From: Mycobacterium talmoniae
Lineage (GTDB): Bacteria; Actinomycetota; Actinomycetes; Mycobacteriales; Mycobacteriaceae
Direction: 5' to 3'
Assembly (NCBI GenBank): GCA_002967005.1
Contig: PPEA01000447.1
Location: 1-34,872, forward strand
DNA length: 34,872 nt
The notes beneath the pieces were generated by a model, which had not been told where the DNA came from, did no database searches, and worked only from the letters and a program-made list of their open reading frames with translations. The translations under genes were made by a program, and so were the position numbers. Below are positions 16,960 through 23,823 of the stretch, piece after piece; within the stretch, counting starts at the first letter, position 1, and every line of letters begins with the position of its first letter.

Positions 16960-17415
16960 ATGTCCGCTACCAGAGTCGCCGAGTCCGCATTTCCGCCTCC
17001 CCGGACGGACACGACCTTTCCGCCTCAGACCTGGGAGAGTCACACCGCTCATTCGACCGCCCGCTGGGGGCGTTCCGGCGCGGTGATCAGTGTCGGCGGT
17101 GAACTCGACGCCGCGAACGCCGGGCAACTCGCTGACTATGTGCAGCGCTGCGCCGGTTACTGCGAGTGGTTGGTGCTCGACCTGCACGACCTGGAATTCA
17201 TCGGCACCGCAGGTTTTTCCATCCTGCAGACGATCAATACCCGATGCACCGACGGCCAAATCTATTGGGCGATGGTTCCCAGCTCCGCGGTGTCCCGCCT
17301 GCTGCGAATCTGCGACCCGGACAGCGCGTTGCCGACCACCGAGTCGGTGGCTGCCGCGCTGGCCACGGTGCAAAGCCGCAGCCGGCTACTGCAGCTGGTC
17401 ACGGAGCCGAGCTAG
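16960..17415 (+). CDS. STAS domain anti-sigma factor antagonist
   Basis: 151 residues from ATG 16960. After an N-terminal ~40-residue extension, the STAS fold runs from GAVISVGGELDAANAGQLADYV through LVLDLHDLEFIGTAGFSIL, the strand and helix that carry the phosphorylated Ser/Thr in SpoIIAA/RsbV; here the site reads GTAGFS, so Thr is the candidate. Such proteins release sigma factors by binding their anti-sigma kinase. It faces sigF: the two genes converge and their coding ends overlap by 30 bases. RsbW (18177-18614) is its obvious possible partner. Confidence 0.85.
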   Translation: MSATRVAESAFPPPRTDTTFPPQTWESHTAHSTARWGRSGAVISVGGELDAANAGQLADYVQRCAGYCEWLVLDLHDLEFIGTAGFSILQTINTRCTDGQIYWAMVPSSAVSRLLRICDPDSALPTTESVAAALATVQSRSRLLQLVTEPS

Positions 17416-18180
17416 CGATTTCGCCAGCAGCCGGGAGACGTGCATCTGCGAGATTCCGACCCGCTCGGCGATCTGCGTCTGCGTCATCGACTCGAAGAAC
17501 CGGAGCACCAGCACCGTGCGCTCCCGCTCGGGCAGCGCGTTGAGTAACGGGCGCAGCGCCTCCCGGTTCTCGATCCGCTCCAGGCCAGCGTCGACGGAGC
17601 CGAGGGTATCGGCGATGGCCCGCACCTCTTCGTCACCGGAGCGGCTGCTGGTGGAGTCGATGGACAGCGTGTTGTAGGAGCTGCCCGCCACCAGCCCCTC
17701 GACGACCTCGCTGCGGCTGAGTTCGACTTCCTCGGCGAGCTCGGAGGCGGTGGGCGCCCGTCCCAGCCGTTGGGACAGCTCGGCGGTCGCCGACCCGAGC
17801 CGCAAATGCAGTTCCTTGAGCCGCCGGGGAACCTTCACCGACCAGCTGTTATCCCGGAAGTGCCGGCGCACCTCGCCCATGATGGTGGGCACCGCGAACG
17901 AGACGAAGTCCGAGCCGGCTTCGACGTCGAACCGGATCACCGCATTGACCAATCCCACCCGGGCGACCTGGACCAGGTCCTCGCGTGACTCGCCGCGGCC
18001 CTCGAAGCGACGGCCAATGTGCTCGGCCAGCGGCAGGCACCGCTCCACGATCTTGTCGCGTTGGCGACGGAACTCCGGCGAGTCGGCGGGACAGCTGGCC
18101 AGTTGGCGAAACATCTCCGGGACGTCGGCATATTCAGAACTCGACCGCGATGCCGAACCCCCGGCGGCGCGTTCTGTCAC
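17386..18180 (-). CDS. sigF: RNA polymerase sigma factor SigF
   Basis: 264 residues from a GTG start. It follows M. tuberculosis SigF along its length: FEGRGESREDLVQVARVGLVNA (region 2), FVSFAVPTIMGEVRRHFRD (2.4 and 3.0), VPRRLKELHLRL, and region 4 with FFESMTQTQIAERVGISQMHVSRLL. SigF is a SigB-family general stress and stationary-phase sigma factor. Its GTG overlaps the rsbW stop (GTGA), so anti-sigma and sigma are translationally coupled. Regulation is likely by a SigF-type promoter at 18797-18822 upstream of rsbW. The 3' end lies antisense to the STAS gene for 30 bases. Confidence 0.96.
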   Translation of the reverse strand: MTERAAGGSASRSSSEYADVPEMFRQLASCPADSPEFRRQRDKIVERCLPLAEHIGRRFEGRGESREDLVQVARVGLVNAVIRFDVEAGSDFVSFAVPTIMGEVRRHFRDNSWSVKVPRRLKELHLRLGSATAELSQRLGRAPTASELAEEVELSRSEVVEGLVAGSSYNTLSIDSTSSRSGDEEVRAIADTLGSVDAGLERIENREALRPLLNALPERERTVLVLRFFESMTQTQIAERVGISQMHVSRLLAKSLARLRDQLQ

Positions 18181-18614
18181 TGGGCGCGGCCCGCCCGGTG
18201 GGTCGTCAACGTGATCCCGAAGACGCGGTGACCGCCCTGCGGTTCGCGGCCGTCGCCGAAGGTCTTCACCTCGTCGGTCAGCGAGGTCAGCACGTGCCAG
18301 CTGAAGCTGCCCGGGGTCAGCACATCCACGCTTTCGCAGGCCACAGACGCTTGCACCACGACGTCGTCGTCGCGCGGGTCGACCACCACCACCAGGGTGC
18401 CCTCCGGGCTCGCCGACCGGATCAGCCGGGTACAGGCCTCGTCGACCGCCAACCGCAGGTCCTCGACGGTATCCAGATCCAGGTCTTCTAGGGTGCCGAC
18501 CGCGCCGACCAGGGTGCGCAACACCGCCAAGTTCTCCAACCGGGGGGCGACCCGGAGTTCGACGGCGCGTTCGCCGTGCCGTTGCCCCGCCGATTCGACT
18601 CCTTTATCAGTCAC
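18177..18614 (-). CDS. rsbW: Anti-sigma F factor RsbW (UsfX)
   Basis: 145 residues, the same length as the M. tuberculosis protein. GHKL-type fold with DLRLAVDEACTRLIRSA (N box; the usual N is replaced as in UsfX), VVVDPRDDDVVV and SFSWHVLTSLTDEV. It binds and inhibits SigF. The GTG at 18614 is chosen because GGGAGG lies eight bases upstream and the protein then matches the family start (VTDKGVESAGQRHG). The longer frame to 18680 adds residues with no counterpart. Operon with sigF, 4-base overlap. Confidence 0.93.
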   Translation of the reverse strand: MTDKGVESAGQRHGERAVELRVAPRLENLAVLRTLVGAVGTLEDLDLDTVEDLRLAVDEACTRLIRSASPEGTLVVVVDPRDDDVVVQASVACESVDVLTPGSFSWHVLTSLTDEVKTFGDGREPQGGHRVFGITLTTHRAGRAQ

Positions 18615-18661
18615 GTGTCCTCCCGGCGATATCGGACCGAGACTACCGCTGCGCACCAGCC

Positions 18662-18687
18662 GGTTGGTCACGACGGCCACCGGGTAT
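18662..18687 (+). promoter_or_regulatory. Putative SigF-type promoter, plus strand, inside rsbW upstream region
   Basis: GGTTG-N15-GGGTAT. It points away from rsbW. The first downstream frame is a 40-codon ORF at 18698-18820 of doubtful reality; the transcript could also run into the gene at 18862. Confidence 0.4.
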
Positions 18688-18796
18688 CCGGACCCTCATG
18701 GGCGCGGCGTTTATCGTCCTCGCACCGGTGATGGCGACGTGGCGGCCACCCGGCGGCACTGCAGGCATTCGGGATAATGGTCATGACCTAGGGCTG

Positions 18797-18822
18797 ATAC
18801 CCGTTTGTCCGCACCGGTAACC
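18797..18822 (-). promoter_or_regulatory. Putative SigF autoregulatory promoter of rsbW-sigF
   Basis: On the minus strand GGTTA-N15-GGGTAT, about 175 bases upstream of the rsbW GTG. In M. tuberculosis the usfX-sigF operon is transcribed from a SigF-dependent promoter, so this position and orientation are as expected. Confidence 0.65.
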
Positions 18823-18825
18823 GTT

Positions 18826-18852
18826 CGTTTTGATCCGCCGGCCAACGGGTAG
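18826..18852 (+). promoter_or_regulatory. Putative SigF-type promoter divergent from rsbW promoter
   Basis: CGTTT-N16-GGGTAG (also readable as GTTTT-N15). It lies back to back with the minus-strand promoter, four bases apart, and its -10 ends ten bases before ATG 18862, predicting a nearly leaderless message. Confidence 0.55.
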
Positions 18853-18861
18853 GCGATCTCG

Positions 18862-19044
18862 ATGCCCACCGGTCAGAACCCCGATGAGATCCCGATCGCC
18901 GACGCCGTCGAGCAGGACCAAGAAACCGCCCCGGAACCCGGTCCGCCCGCCCGGGCGGATCCGCCGCTGGAGGCCGACGCCCCGGATTGGCAGGAGCAAC
19001 TCCATGAAGTCGTGGGCGTCGAGGGCGACGACTATCCGGGGTGA
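18862..19044 (+). CDS. Small acidic hypothetical protein
   Basis: 60 residues, strongly acidic and proline-rich, starting MPTGQNPDEIPIADAVEQ and ending in EQLHEVVGVEGDDYPG. The NPDEIPIADAVEQ start resembles small actinobacterial proteins of unknown function found next to stress genes. No domain, signal peptide or membrane segment; probably disordered. A SigF-type promoter ends ten bases before the ATG, and only a weak ribosome site (GTAGGCG) is visible, so leaderless translation is possible. Confidence 0.65.
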   Translation: MPTGQNPDEIPIADAVEQDQETAPEPGPPARADPPLEADAPDWQEQLHEVVGVEGDDYPG

Positions 19045-19051
19045 CGTTGCA

Positions 19052-19078
19052 GGTTTGACAGCCGACCGCGGCGGGAAG
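19052..19078 (+). promoter_or_regulatory. Weak SigF-like promoter before Rho-N gene
   Basis: GGTTT-N16-GGGAAG: perfect -35, one mismatch in the -10 core (GGGAA for GGGTA). 44 bases before ATG 19122. Confidence 0.3.
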
Positions 19079-19121
19079 CCTGCGGGATGGGTCGGGAATC
19101 ACGCGCGGAAAGGAGACGGAG

Positions 19122-19379
19122 ATGCCGAACCCGTCGATCAAAGACGAGCGTCTCTACGAAGACCTGCGCGACCGGGGCGAGTCGAAAGAGAAGGCCGCCC
19201 GGATCTCCAACGCGGCGGCGGCCAGCAGTCGCTCCCGCGTCGGGAAAAGCGGTGGCAAGTCAGGTTCGTACCAGGACTGGACTGTCCCGGAGCTCAAGAA
19301 GAGGGCGAAAGAGCTTGGTATATCCGGCTATTCGAAGCTGAACAAAAGCAAGCTCATCACGAAGCTTCGTAACCACTAG
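19122..19379 (+). CDS. Small basic protein with Rho N-terminal-like (SAP-type) domain
   Basis: 85 residues after an AGGAGA ribosome site. The first half (IKDERLYEDLRDRGESKEKAARISNAAA) is the DUF7218-type helical motif of actinobacteria. The second half (YQDWTVPELKKRAKELGI, GYSKLNKSKLITKLRNH) is a Rho_N/SAP-like helix-extended-helix that binds nucleic acid. Such small proteins accompany stress regulons and are often paired with CsbD, as here (next gene 15 bases downstream). Likely a nucleic-acid-associated stress protein. Confidence 0.82.
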   Translation: MPNPSIKDERLYEDLRDRGESKEKAARISNAAAASSRSRVGKSGGKSGSYQDWTVPELKKRAKELGISGYSKLNKSKLITKLRNH

Positions 19380-19394
19380 AGCGAAAGGCAGGCT

Positions 19395-19646
19395 ATGGCC
19401 GACAACGACAAGAACAGTGGACCCGAAGAAGCCATCAAGGGCGTCGTCGAGGACGTCAAGGGCAAGGCCAAGGAGGCGGTCGGGACCGTCACCGGCCGCG
19501 ACGACATGATCCGTGAGGGCCAGGCACAGCAGGACAAAGCCGAGGCCGAACGCGAGGCCGCGAAGAAGGAAGCTCAGGCCGAACAGGCCCGGGGGAACGC
19601 GGCGGTCGAAGAGCAGCGGCAAAAAGCCAACCAGACCGACAACTGA
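19395..19646 (+). CDS. CsbD family general stress protein
   Basis: 83 residues. The CsbD core is EEAIKGVVEDVKGKAKEAVGTVTGRDDMIREGQAQQDKA, followed by a Glu/Ala/Lys/Gln-rich helix to the end. CsbD is a SigB target in Bacillus and a very abundant stress protein of unknown mechanism. It forms one unit with the Rho-N gene (15-base gap, AAAGGCAGG ribosome site) and is closed by a strong terminator at 19673. Confidence 0.88.
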   Translation: MADNDKNSGPEEAIKGVVEDVKGKAKEAVGTVTGRDDMIREGQAQQDKAEAEREAAKKEAQAEQARGNAAVEEQRQKANQTDN

Positions 19647-19672
19647 CGGCGCGACAAGCCTTTCCCATGAGG

Positions 19673-19703
19673 AAGGTCCAGCCGGTACCGGCTGGACCTT
19701 CTT
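19673..19703 (+). terminator. Strong intrinsic terminator after CsbD gene
   Basis: A perfect 12-base stem AAGGTCCAGCCG / CGGCTGGACCTT with a GTAC loop, followed by CTT. It lies 26 bases after the CsbD stop. The U tract is short, as is usual in mycobacteria. Confidence 0.75.
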
Positions 19704-19767
19704 CGCGTGGGTAGCCACGGAAACGCGGTTCTTCACAGCGCCGCCCGCTAGACCTACGCTTAGTGCT

Positions 19768-20148
19768 ATGGGGCAAATCCTGCTTCGGGGCGTGGTGCAT
19801 CTGGTGTCGTGGGCCATCGGCATGATCGTGGCAGCCTGGGCGGTGCCCAATGTTTCGGTGACGCCGTCGGCGGTGATCGTCGCCGCTGTGTTGTTCTCCA
19901 TCGCGCAAGCGGGCCTGGCGGCGTTCATCTTGAAGTTGCCGCACGGTTATGCGTCGCTGCTCCTCGGCGGTACCGGACTGGTGTTGACCCTCGTCGCAAT
20001 GGGTCTCACCTCGGTGATCACGCAGGAACTCAGCATTCGCGGCTTCGCATCCTGGATCGCCGCGACAGTGGTGGTGTGGCTGGTGACCACGATTGGGGCG
20101 ATTTTGCTGCCTGAGGTGTACGCCCGCAACGAAGTCGCGCGGACCTAG
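19768..20148 (+). CDS. Four-helix membrane protein (phage holin family 4-like)
   Basis: 126 residues with four hydrophobic segments: LVSWAIGMIVAAWAVPNVSV, SAVIVAAVLFSIAQAGLAAF, GYASLLLGGTGLVLTLVAMG and FASWIAATVVVWLVTTIGAILL. This pattern matches chromosomal actinobacterial proteins annotated as phage holin family; they are not phage genes and their job is unknown. ATG 19768 is chosen because the frame upstream to 19513 overlaps the CsbD gene and the terminator. Confidence 0.78.
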   Translation: MGQILLRGVVHLVSWAIGMIVAAWAVPNVSVTPSAVIVAAVLFSIAQAGLAAFILKLPHGYASLLLGGTGLVLTLVAMGLTSVITQELSIRGFASWIAATVVVWLVTTIGAILLPEVYARNEVART

Positions 20149-20258
20149 CAGCCAGCGATATTCGCGCGACCCGCTGAGCCCCGGCGGGGTTAAGAATTGC
20201 ACCGCACCGGGGCCGTTGAGTGAGTAGCATGGTGTCATCCGATGGCGGAGGTCAGCTC

Positions 20259-20570
20259 ATGGGAGACACGCACCACGACCCGACAGACCACGCGCGGACC
20301 ACGCAACCGCACGCGGGTATCACGATGAAGGACAACCTCTTCTGGCCCGGGTTCATTCTGATAATCATCGCTTTCGCCGGGATGGTCGCCACGGTGGCGG
20401 TCGCCGCCTACCGGCACTACGAATGGCTCACCACGACGGTGCTCATCGCCGTCCTCGGGATCATCGCCGGAGCGCTGTGGTTCGTCGTGGAGCTGCGCCG
20501 CGTCAACCAGGTGGATCGACAGTGGGTACACGCGCGCACCGATAGTCGACTGCAGCGGCGCGCCGCCTGA
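20259..20570 (+). CDS. usfY: UsfY-like small membrane protein
   Basis: 103 residues from ATG 20259 with GGAGG upstream. The start MGDTHHDPTDHARTTQP and the following WPGFILIIIAFAGMVATVAV resemble M. tuberculosis UsfY (Rv3288c), a stress-induced protein encoded beside rsbW-sigF. Two membrane segments (WPGFILIIIAFAGMVATVAV and LTTTVLIAVLGIIAGALWFV) are followed by a basic tail. Here the gene is on the strand opposite to sigF and separated from rsbW by four inserted genes, unlike in M. tuberculosis. No SigF-type promoter was found directly upstream. Confidence 0.75.
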   Translation: MGDTHHDPTDHARTTQPHAGITMKDNLFWPGFILIIIAFAGMVATVAVAAYRHYEWLTTTVLIAVLGIIAGALWFVVELRRVNQVDRQWVHARTDSRLQRRAA

Positions 20571-20591
20571 GCCAAGACTCGGTTCGGCGCG

Positions 20592-20979
20592 TCAGCCACC
20601 CAGCGTCAACCCGGAGATCGCCGGGGTACCCAGCGTCATCGTCAGCATCATCAGCGTGAGCAAGAACCAGCCGGCCCCGTGCCAACCCCACCAGGTGCCC
20701 TCGTCGCGCCACACCCGGTAGGTGCGCACAAACGCCCACACGCCGGCACCGAACAAAATGGCCGGTCCCCCGAACGCCAACACCGTCCGCTGCGGCACAC
20801 CGCACGCCGCCGTGTCGACGGCCGCCTCCCCGCCGCAGGTGCTGACCCACAGCGCCGCCAGGACGACGAAGCCGACGCCGCTTGGCGGCCGCCACCACCG
20901 CAAACCGGGCGGCCGCACGCACCTCGTCGTCTTCCTGCCCCAGCCGGTCCCCGTGGGAACCCGGGCGTGGTCGTTGCAT
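20592..20979 (-). CDS. Small membrane protein at Rv3289c position, probable frameshift near N-terminus
   Basis: From 20918 (GTG) one frame gives 108 residues with three hydrophobic segments: VGFVVLAALWVSTC, LAFGGPAILFGAGVWAF and FLLTLMMLTMTLG. The neighbouring frame from ATG 20979 reads EDDEVRAAARFAVVAAA, which looks more like a natural N-terminus than the Trp/Arg-rich GLRWWRPP of the first frame. Removing one base near 20881-20886 joins them into a protein of about 128 residues. The gene sits beside lat, where M. tuberculosis has the membrane protein Rv3289c. Function unknown. Confidence 0.6.
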
Positions 20980-21058
20980 ACCGAACCTCTGTTATTCGGG
21001 TCCAGATTTCCCAGGATAGCTGCGGATAACCGTGGGCTGCCTCGGGTGCGAGGTGCGA

Positions 21059-22405
21059 CTAACCCAGCTCGGTCAGCGCGCCGCGCAAGGCGGCTACCGC
21101 GGCGTCAATTTCGGCCTCCGACACCGTCAATGCCGGCCGGAACCGCACCCCGTCCGCACCGCTGGCCAGCAGGACCACACCACGCCGCCACAGTCGGCGG
21201 AGCAACTCATCGCGGTCGGCGGTGGTCGGCATGCTGACCGCGCACATCAGGCCGCGACCGCGGACGTCGAGCAGCAGACCCGGAAAGTCGTGCGCCAACT
21301 CGTCGAGCCGGGTGTGCAAATAGCGACCGACCACCGCGGCCCGCGCGAACAACCCCTCAGCTTCGATGACCTCCAGGACACGGCGGGCGCGGACCATGTC
21401 GGTGAGGTTGGCGCCCCACGTCGAGTTCAGCCGCGACGACACCGCGAACACGTTGTCGGCGATCTCATCGACCCGCCGCCCCGCCATCAGCCCGCACACC
21501 TGGGTCTTCTTGCCGAACGCGACCACGTCCGGCGCCACCCCCAATTGCTGGTAGGCCCAAGCGGTTCCGGTCAACCCGCACCCGGTCTGCACCTCGTCGA
21601 GGACCAGCAGCGCGTCGTACTCGTCGCACAGGGCGCGCATGGCGGTGAAGAACTGGGGGCGGAAGTGCCGGTCGCCGCCCTCGCCCTGAATGGGTTCGGC
21701 GATAAAGCAGGCGATGTCGTGCGGGTGCGCCGCAAACGCCGCCCGCGCCTGCCGCAGCGACTCGGCCTCCAGGGCGTCCATGTCCGACGCCGCTAGGCCC
21801 GGCCGCACGTACGGTGCGTCGATGCGCGGCCAGTCGAACTTCGGGAACCGCGCCACCTTGACCGGTTCGGTGTTGGTCAGCGACATGGTGTAGCCGGTGC
21901 GGCCGTGAAACGCCCCGCGCAGGTGCAGCACCCGGGTGCCCAGCGCGGGGTCGCGGCCGTGGGCCTCGTTGTGCCGGCTCTTCCAGTCGAAGGCGACCTT
22001 GAGCGCGTTCTCCACCGCCAGCGCACCCCCGTCGATGAAGAACAGGTGCGGCAGCGCCGGGTCGCCGAGCACCCGGGTGAACGTCTGGACGAACCGCGCC
22101 ATCGGGACCGAGTACACGTCGGAGTTGCTCGGCTTGTTCAGGGCGGCTTGGGCGAGTTCGGCCCGAAACGCGGCGTCGTCGGCGAGGGCGGGATGGTTCA
22201 TCCCCAGCGCCGACGAGGCGAAGAAGGTGAACATGTCCAGGTAGCGGCGCCCGTCGCGGGCGTCCACCAGGTAGGAACCGGCCGAGCGGTCCAGGTCCAG
22301 CACCAGGTCGAAACCGTCGACCAGCATGCTGTGCGCCAGCACCTGCCGGACCCGGTCGGGTGACAGCCGGGTGGGCGCTTCGGCGGGGCCAAGCACGGCA
22401 GTCAT
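21059..22405 (-). CDS. lat: L-lysine 6-aminotransferase
   Basis: 448 residues, one fewer than M. tuberculosis Lat (Rv3290c), with close agreement throughout. Class III aminotransferase features: AFHGRTGYTMSLTN, the PLP-contacting LLVLDEVQTGCGLTG and the Schiff-base Lys in VVAFGKKTQVCG at about residue 300. It moves the epsilon-amino group of lysine to 2-oxoglutarate, giving aminoadipate semialdehyde/piperideine-6-carboxylate. Lat rises strongly in starved M. tuberculosis. ATG 22405 is chosen by family alignment. It lies 51 bases after lrpA on the same strand. No pcd gene for the next step is present in the window. Confidence 0.95.
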   Translation of the reverse strand: MTAVLGPAEAPTRLSPDRVRQVLAHSMLVDGFDLVLDLDRSAGSYLVDARDGRRYLDMFTFFASSALGMNHPALADDAAFRAELAQAALNKPSNSDVYSVPMARFVQTFTRVLGDPALPHLFFIDGGALAVENALKVAFDWKSRHNEAHGRDPALGTRVLHLRGAFHGRTGYTMSLTNTEPVKVARFPKFDWPRIDAPYVRPGLAASDMDALEAESLRQARAAFAAHPHDIACFIAEPIQGEGGDRHFRPQFFTAMRALCDEYDALLVLDEVQTGCGLTGTAWAYQQLGVAPDVVAFGKKTQVCGLMAGRRVDEIADNVFAVSSRLNSTWGANLTDMVRARRVLEVIEAEGLFARAAVVGRYLHTRLDELAHDFPGLLLDVRGRGLMCAVSMPTTADRDELLRRLWRRGVVLLASGADGVRFRPALTVSEAEIDAAVAALRGALTELG

Positions 22406-22456
22406 GCCACCAGAATACCGGTGATTTACGGCCTTAGTCCGCATTGACCGCAATAT

Positions 22457-22909
22457 TTACGGCACAAACTGTCTATCGCTGTAAAACGTCTGTAGGATGA
22501 TGGTGCTGCGCGTCTGCACGTTGGCCGCCGTCCGGATCCGCTGCAGCAGGTCTTCCAGCGCCCGCGCGGACGCGACGCGCACCAGCAGGATGTAGCTGTC
22601 CTCGCCGGCCACCGAGTGACACGATTCGATCGCCTCGATGTGTTCCAGCCGCGCGGGTGCATCATCGGGTTGTGAGGGGTCGAGAGGGGTGATCGCGACG
22701 AACGCCGACAGCATGTTCCCGAGCGCCTCGGGGTTGATCCGCGCCGAGTACCCGGTAACCACGCCCCGCGACTCCAGCCGGCGCACCCGGGAGGCGACCG
22801 CCGACACCGACAGCCCGGCGGTGGCGGCCAATTCGGCCAGCGTGGCCCGCCCGTCGGCCACCAGTTCGCGCACCAGGATGCGGTCGATATTGTCCAGCGT
22901 CTCCACCAT
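22457..22909 (-). CDS. lrpA: Lrp/AsnC family transcriptional regulator
   Basis: 150 residues, the same length as M. tuberculosis LrpA (Rv3291c). N-terminal helix-turn-helix (ATLAELAATAGLSVSAVASRVRRLESRGVV) and C-terminal RAM ligand-binding domain (AFVAITPLD, GEDSYILLVRV). Feast/famine regulators respond to amino acids; this one is expected to control lat, 51 bases downstream, and its divergent neighbour at 22949 from a 39-base spacer. Confidence 0.92.
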   Translation of the reverse strand: MVETLDNIDRILVRELVADGRATLAELAATAGLSVSAVASRVRRLESRGVVTGYSARINPEALGNMLSAFVAITPLDPSQPDDAPARLEHIEAIESCHSVAGEDSYILLVRVASARALEDLLQRIRTAANVQTRSTIILQTFYSDRQFVP

Positions 22910-22948
22910 GGCCGGAGACTATCGCAGCGCGGTGGGGCGGCCATCGGG

Positions 22949-23782
22949 ATGAAAAAGTTGGTGAGCTGGCAGCTGCGGGAACGTTTCGCCGCGGCGCTGT
23001 CGGCCATGTACGGGGCCGAGGTGCCGGCCTACACCACGCTGGTTGCGGTCACCACCGAGGTCAACCGCGATTATGCGGCGCGCCGGCCGGGCGCCGAACG
23101 GTTGGGCTCGCTGGACCGGGTCACCGCCGAGCGGCACGGCGCGATCCGGGTCGGCACCCCGGCCGAGCTGGCCACCGTCGCCGACCTGTTCGCCGCGTTC
23201 GGCATGTACCCGGTGGGCTACTACGATCTGCGCGACGCCGATCCGCCGGTTCCGGTGGTGTCCACCGCCTTTCGGCCGATCGACGCCGACGAGTTGGCCC
23301 GCAACCCGTTCCGGGTGTTCACCTCGATGCTGGCGCTGCGCGATCCGCGCTTCTTCGACCCGGACCTGCGGCGGCGGGTGCAGGCGTTTTTGGCACGCCG
23401 TCAGCTGTTCGACCCGGCGCTGATCGAGGCCGCCGAGCACGACCACCCCGGGCCGCGGTGGCTGGTCGGCGACCTCGCCGAACTCGACCTGCCCGCGCGC
23501 GGCATCGCCGAGCCCTTCGACATCGCGATGTCGGCCGGCAACGTGATGACCTTTCTGGCGCCGAGTACCCGCGTGCAGGTGCTGAGCCGGGTGCGCGCCC
23601 ACCTCAAAAGCGACGGCCGTGCGGTGATCGGGTTCGGCGCCGGACGCGACTACGAGTTCGGCGAGTTCCTCAACGACGCCGTCGACGCCGGGTTCGCGCC
23701 CGATCTGCTGCTGTCCAGCTGGGACCTGCGGCCGTTCACCGATGATTCCGACTTCCTGGTCGCGGTGCTTCGGCCCGCGTAA
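22949..23782 (+). CDS. Chimeric ORF: N-terminal DUF1338 (HglS-type) joined to C-terminal SAM methyltransferase
   Basis: 277 residues in one frame. Residues 1-~153 are the front of a DUF1338 protein (WQLRERFAAALSAMYGAEVP, ERHGAIRVGTPAEL with probable metal ligand His63, NPFRVFTSMLALRDPRFFD), the 2-oxoadipate dioxygenase/decarboxylase family, normally above 400 residues. From FDPALIEAAE (154-163) the sequence is instead the back half of a class I methyltransferase (WLVGDLAELDLP, FDIAMSAGNVMTFLAPSTRVQVLSRV, LLSSWDLRPF), lacking its SAM-binding GxGxG front. The DUF1338 part lacks its later metal ligands. The join fits a deletion across FDPAL-coding similarity. In M. tuberculosis the full Rv3292 lies here, followed by pcd. 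Probably not functional as either enzyme. Confidence 0.75.
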   Translation: MKKLVSWQLRERFAAALSAMYGAEVPAYTTLVAVTTEVNRDYAARRPGAERLGSLDRVTAERHGAIRVGTPAELATVADLFAAFGMYPVGYYDLRDADPPVPVVSTAFRPIDADELARNPFRVFTSMLALRDPRFFDPDLRRRVQAFLARRQLFDPALIEAAEHDHPGPRWLVGDLAELDLPARGIAEPFDIAMSAGNVMTFLAPSTRVQVLSRVRAHLKSDGRAVIGFGAGRDYEFGEFLNDAVDAGFAPDLLLSSWDLRPFTDDSDFLVAVLRPA

Positions 23783-23803
23783 AACGTTGCGCTACATCGC
23801 GAC

Positions 23804-23818
23804 CGGGCCTTAGGCCCG
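23804..23818. terminator. Short hairpin between convergent genes
   Basis: CGGGCC-TTA-GGCCCG, a perfect 6-base stem between the ends of the chimeric ORF and the MmpS-like gene. No U tract. Possibly a two-way terminator. Confidence 0.35.
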
Positions 23819-23823
23819 CACCG

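Noticed and set aside
19768-20148. Prophage remnant, because of the holin-like gene
   Set aside because: No other phage gene is present; this four-helix family is chromosomal in many actinobacteria.
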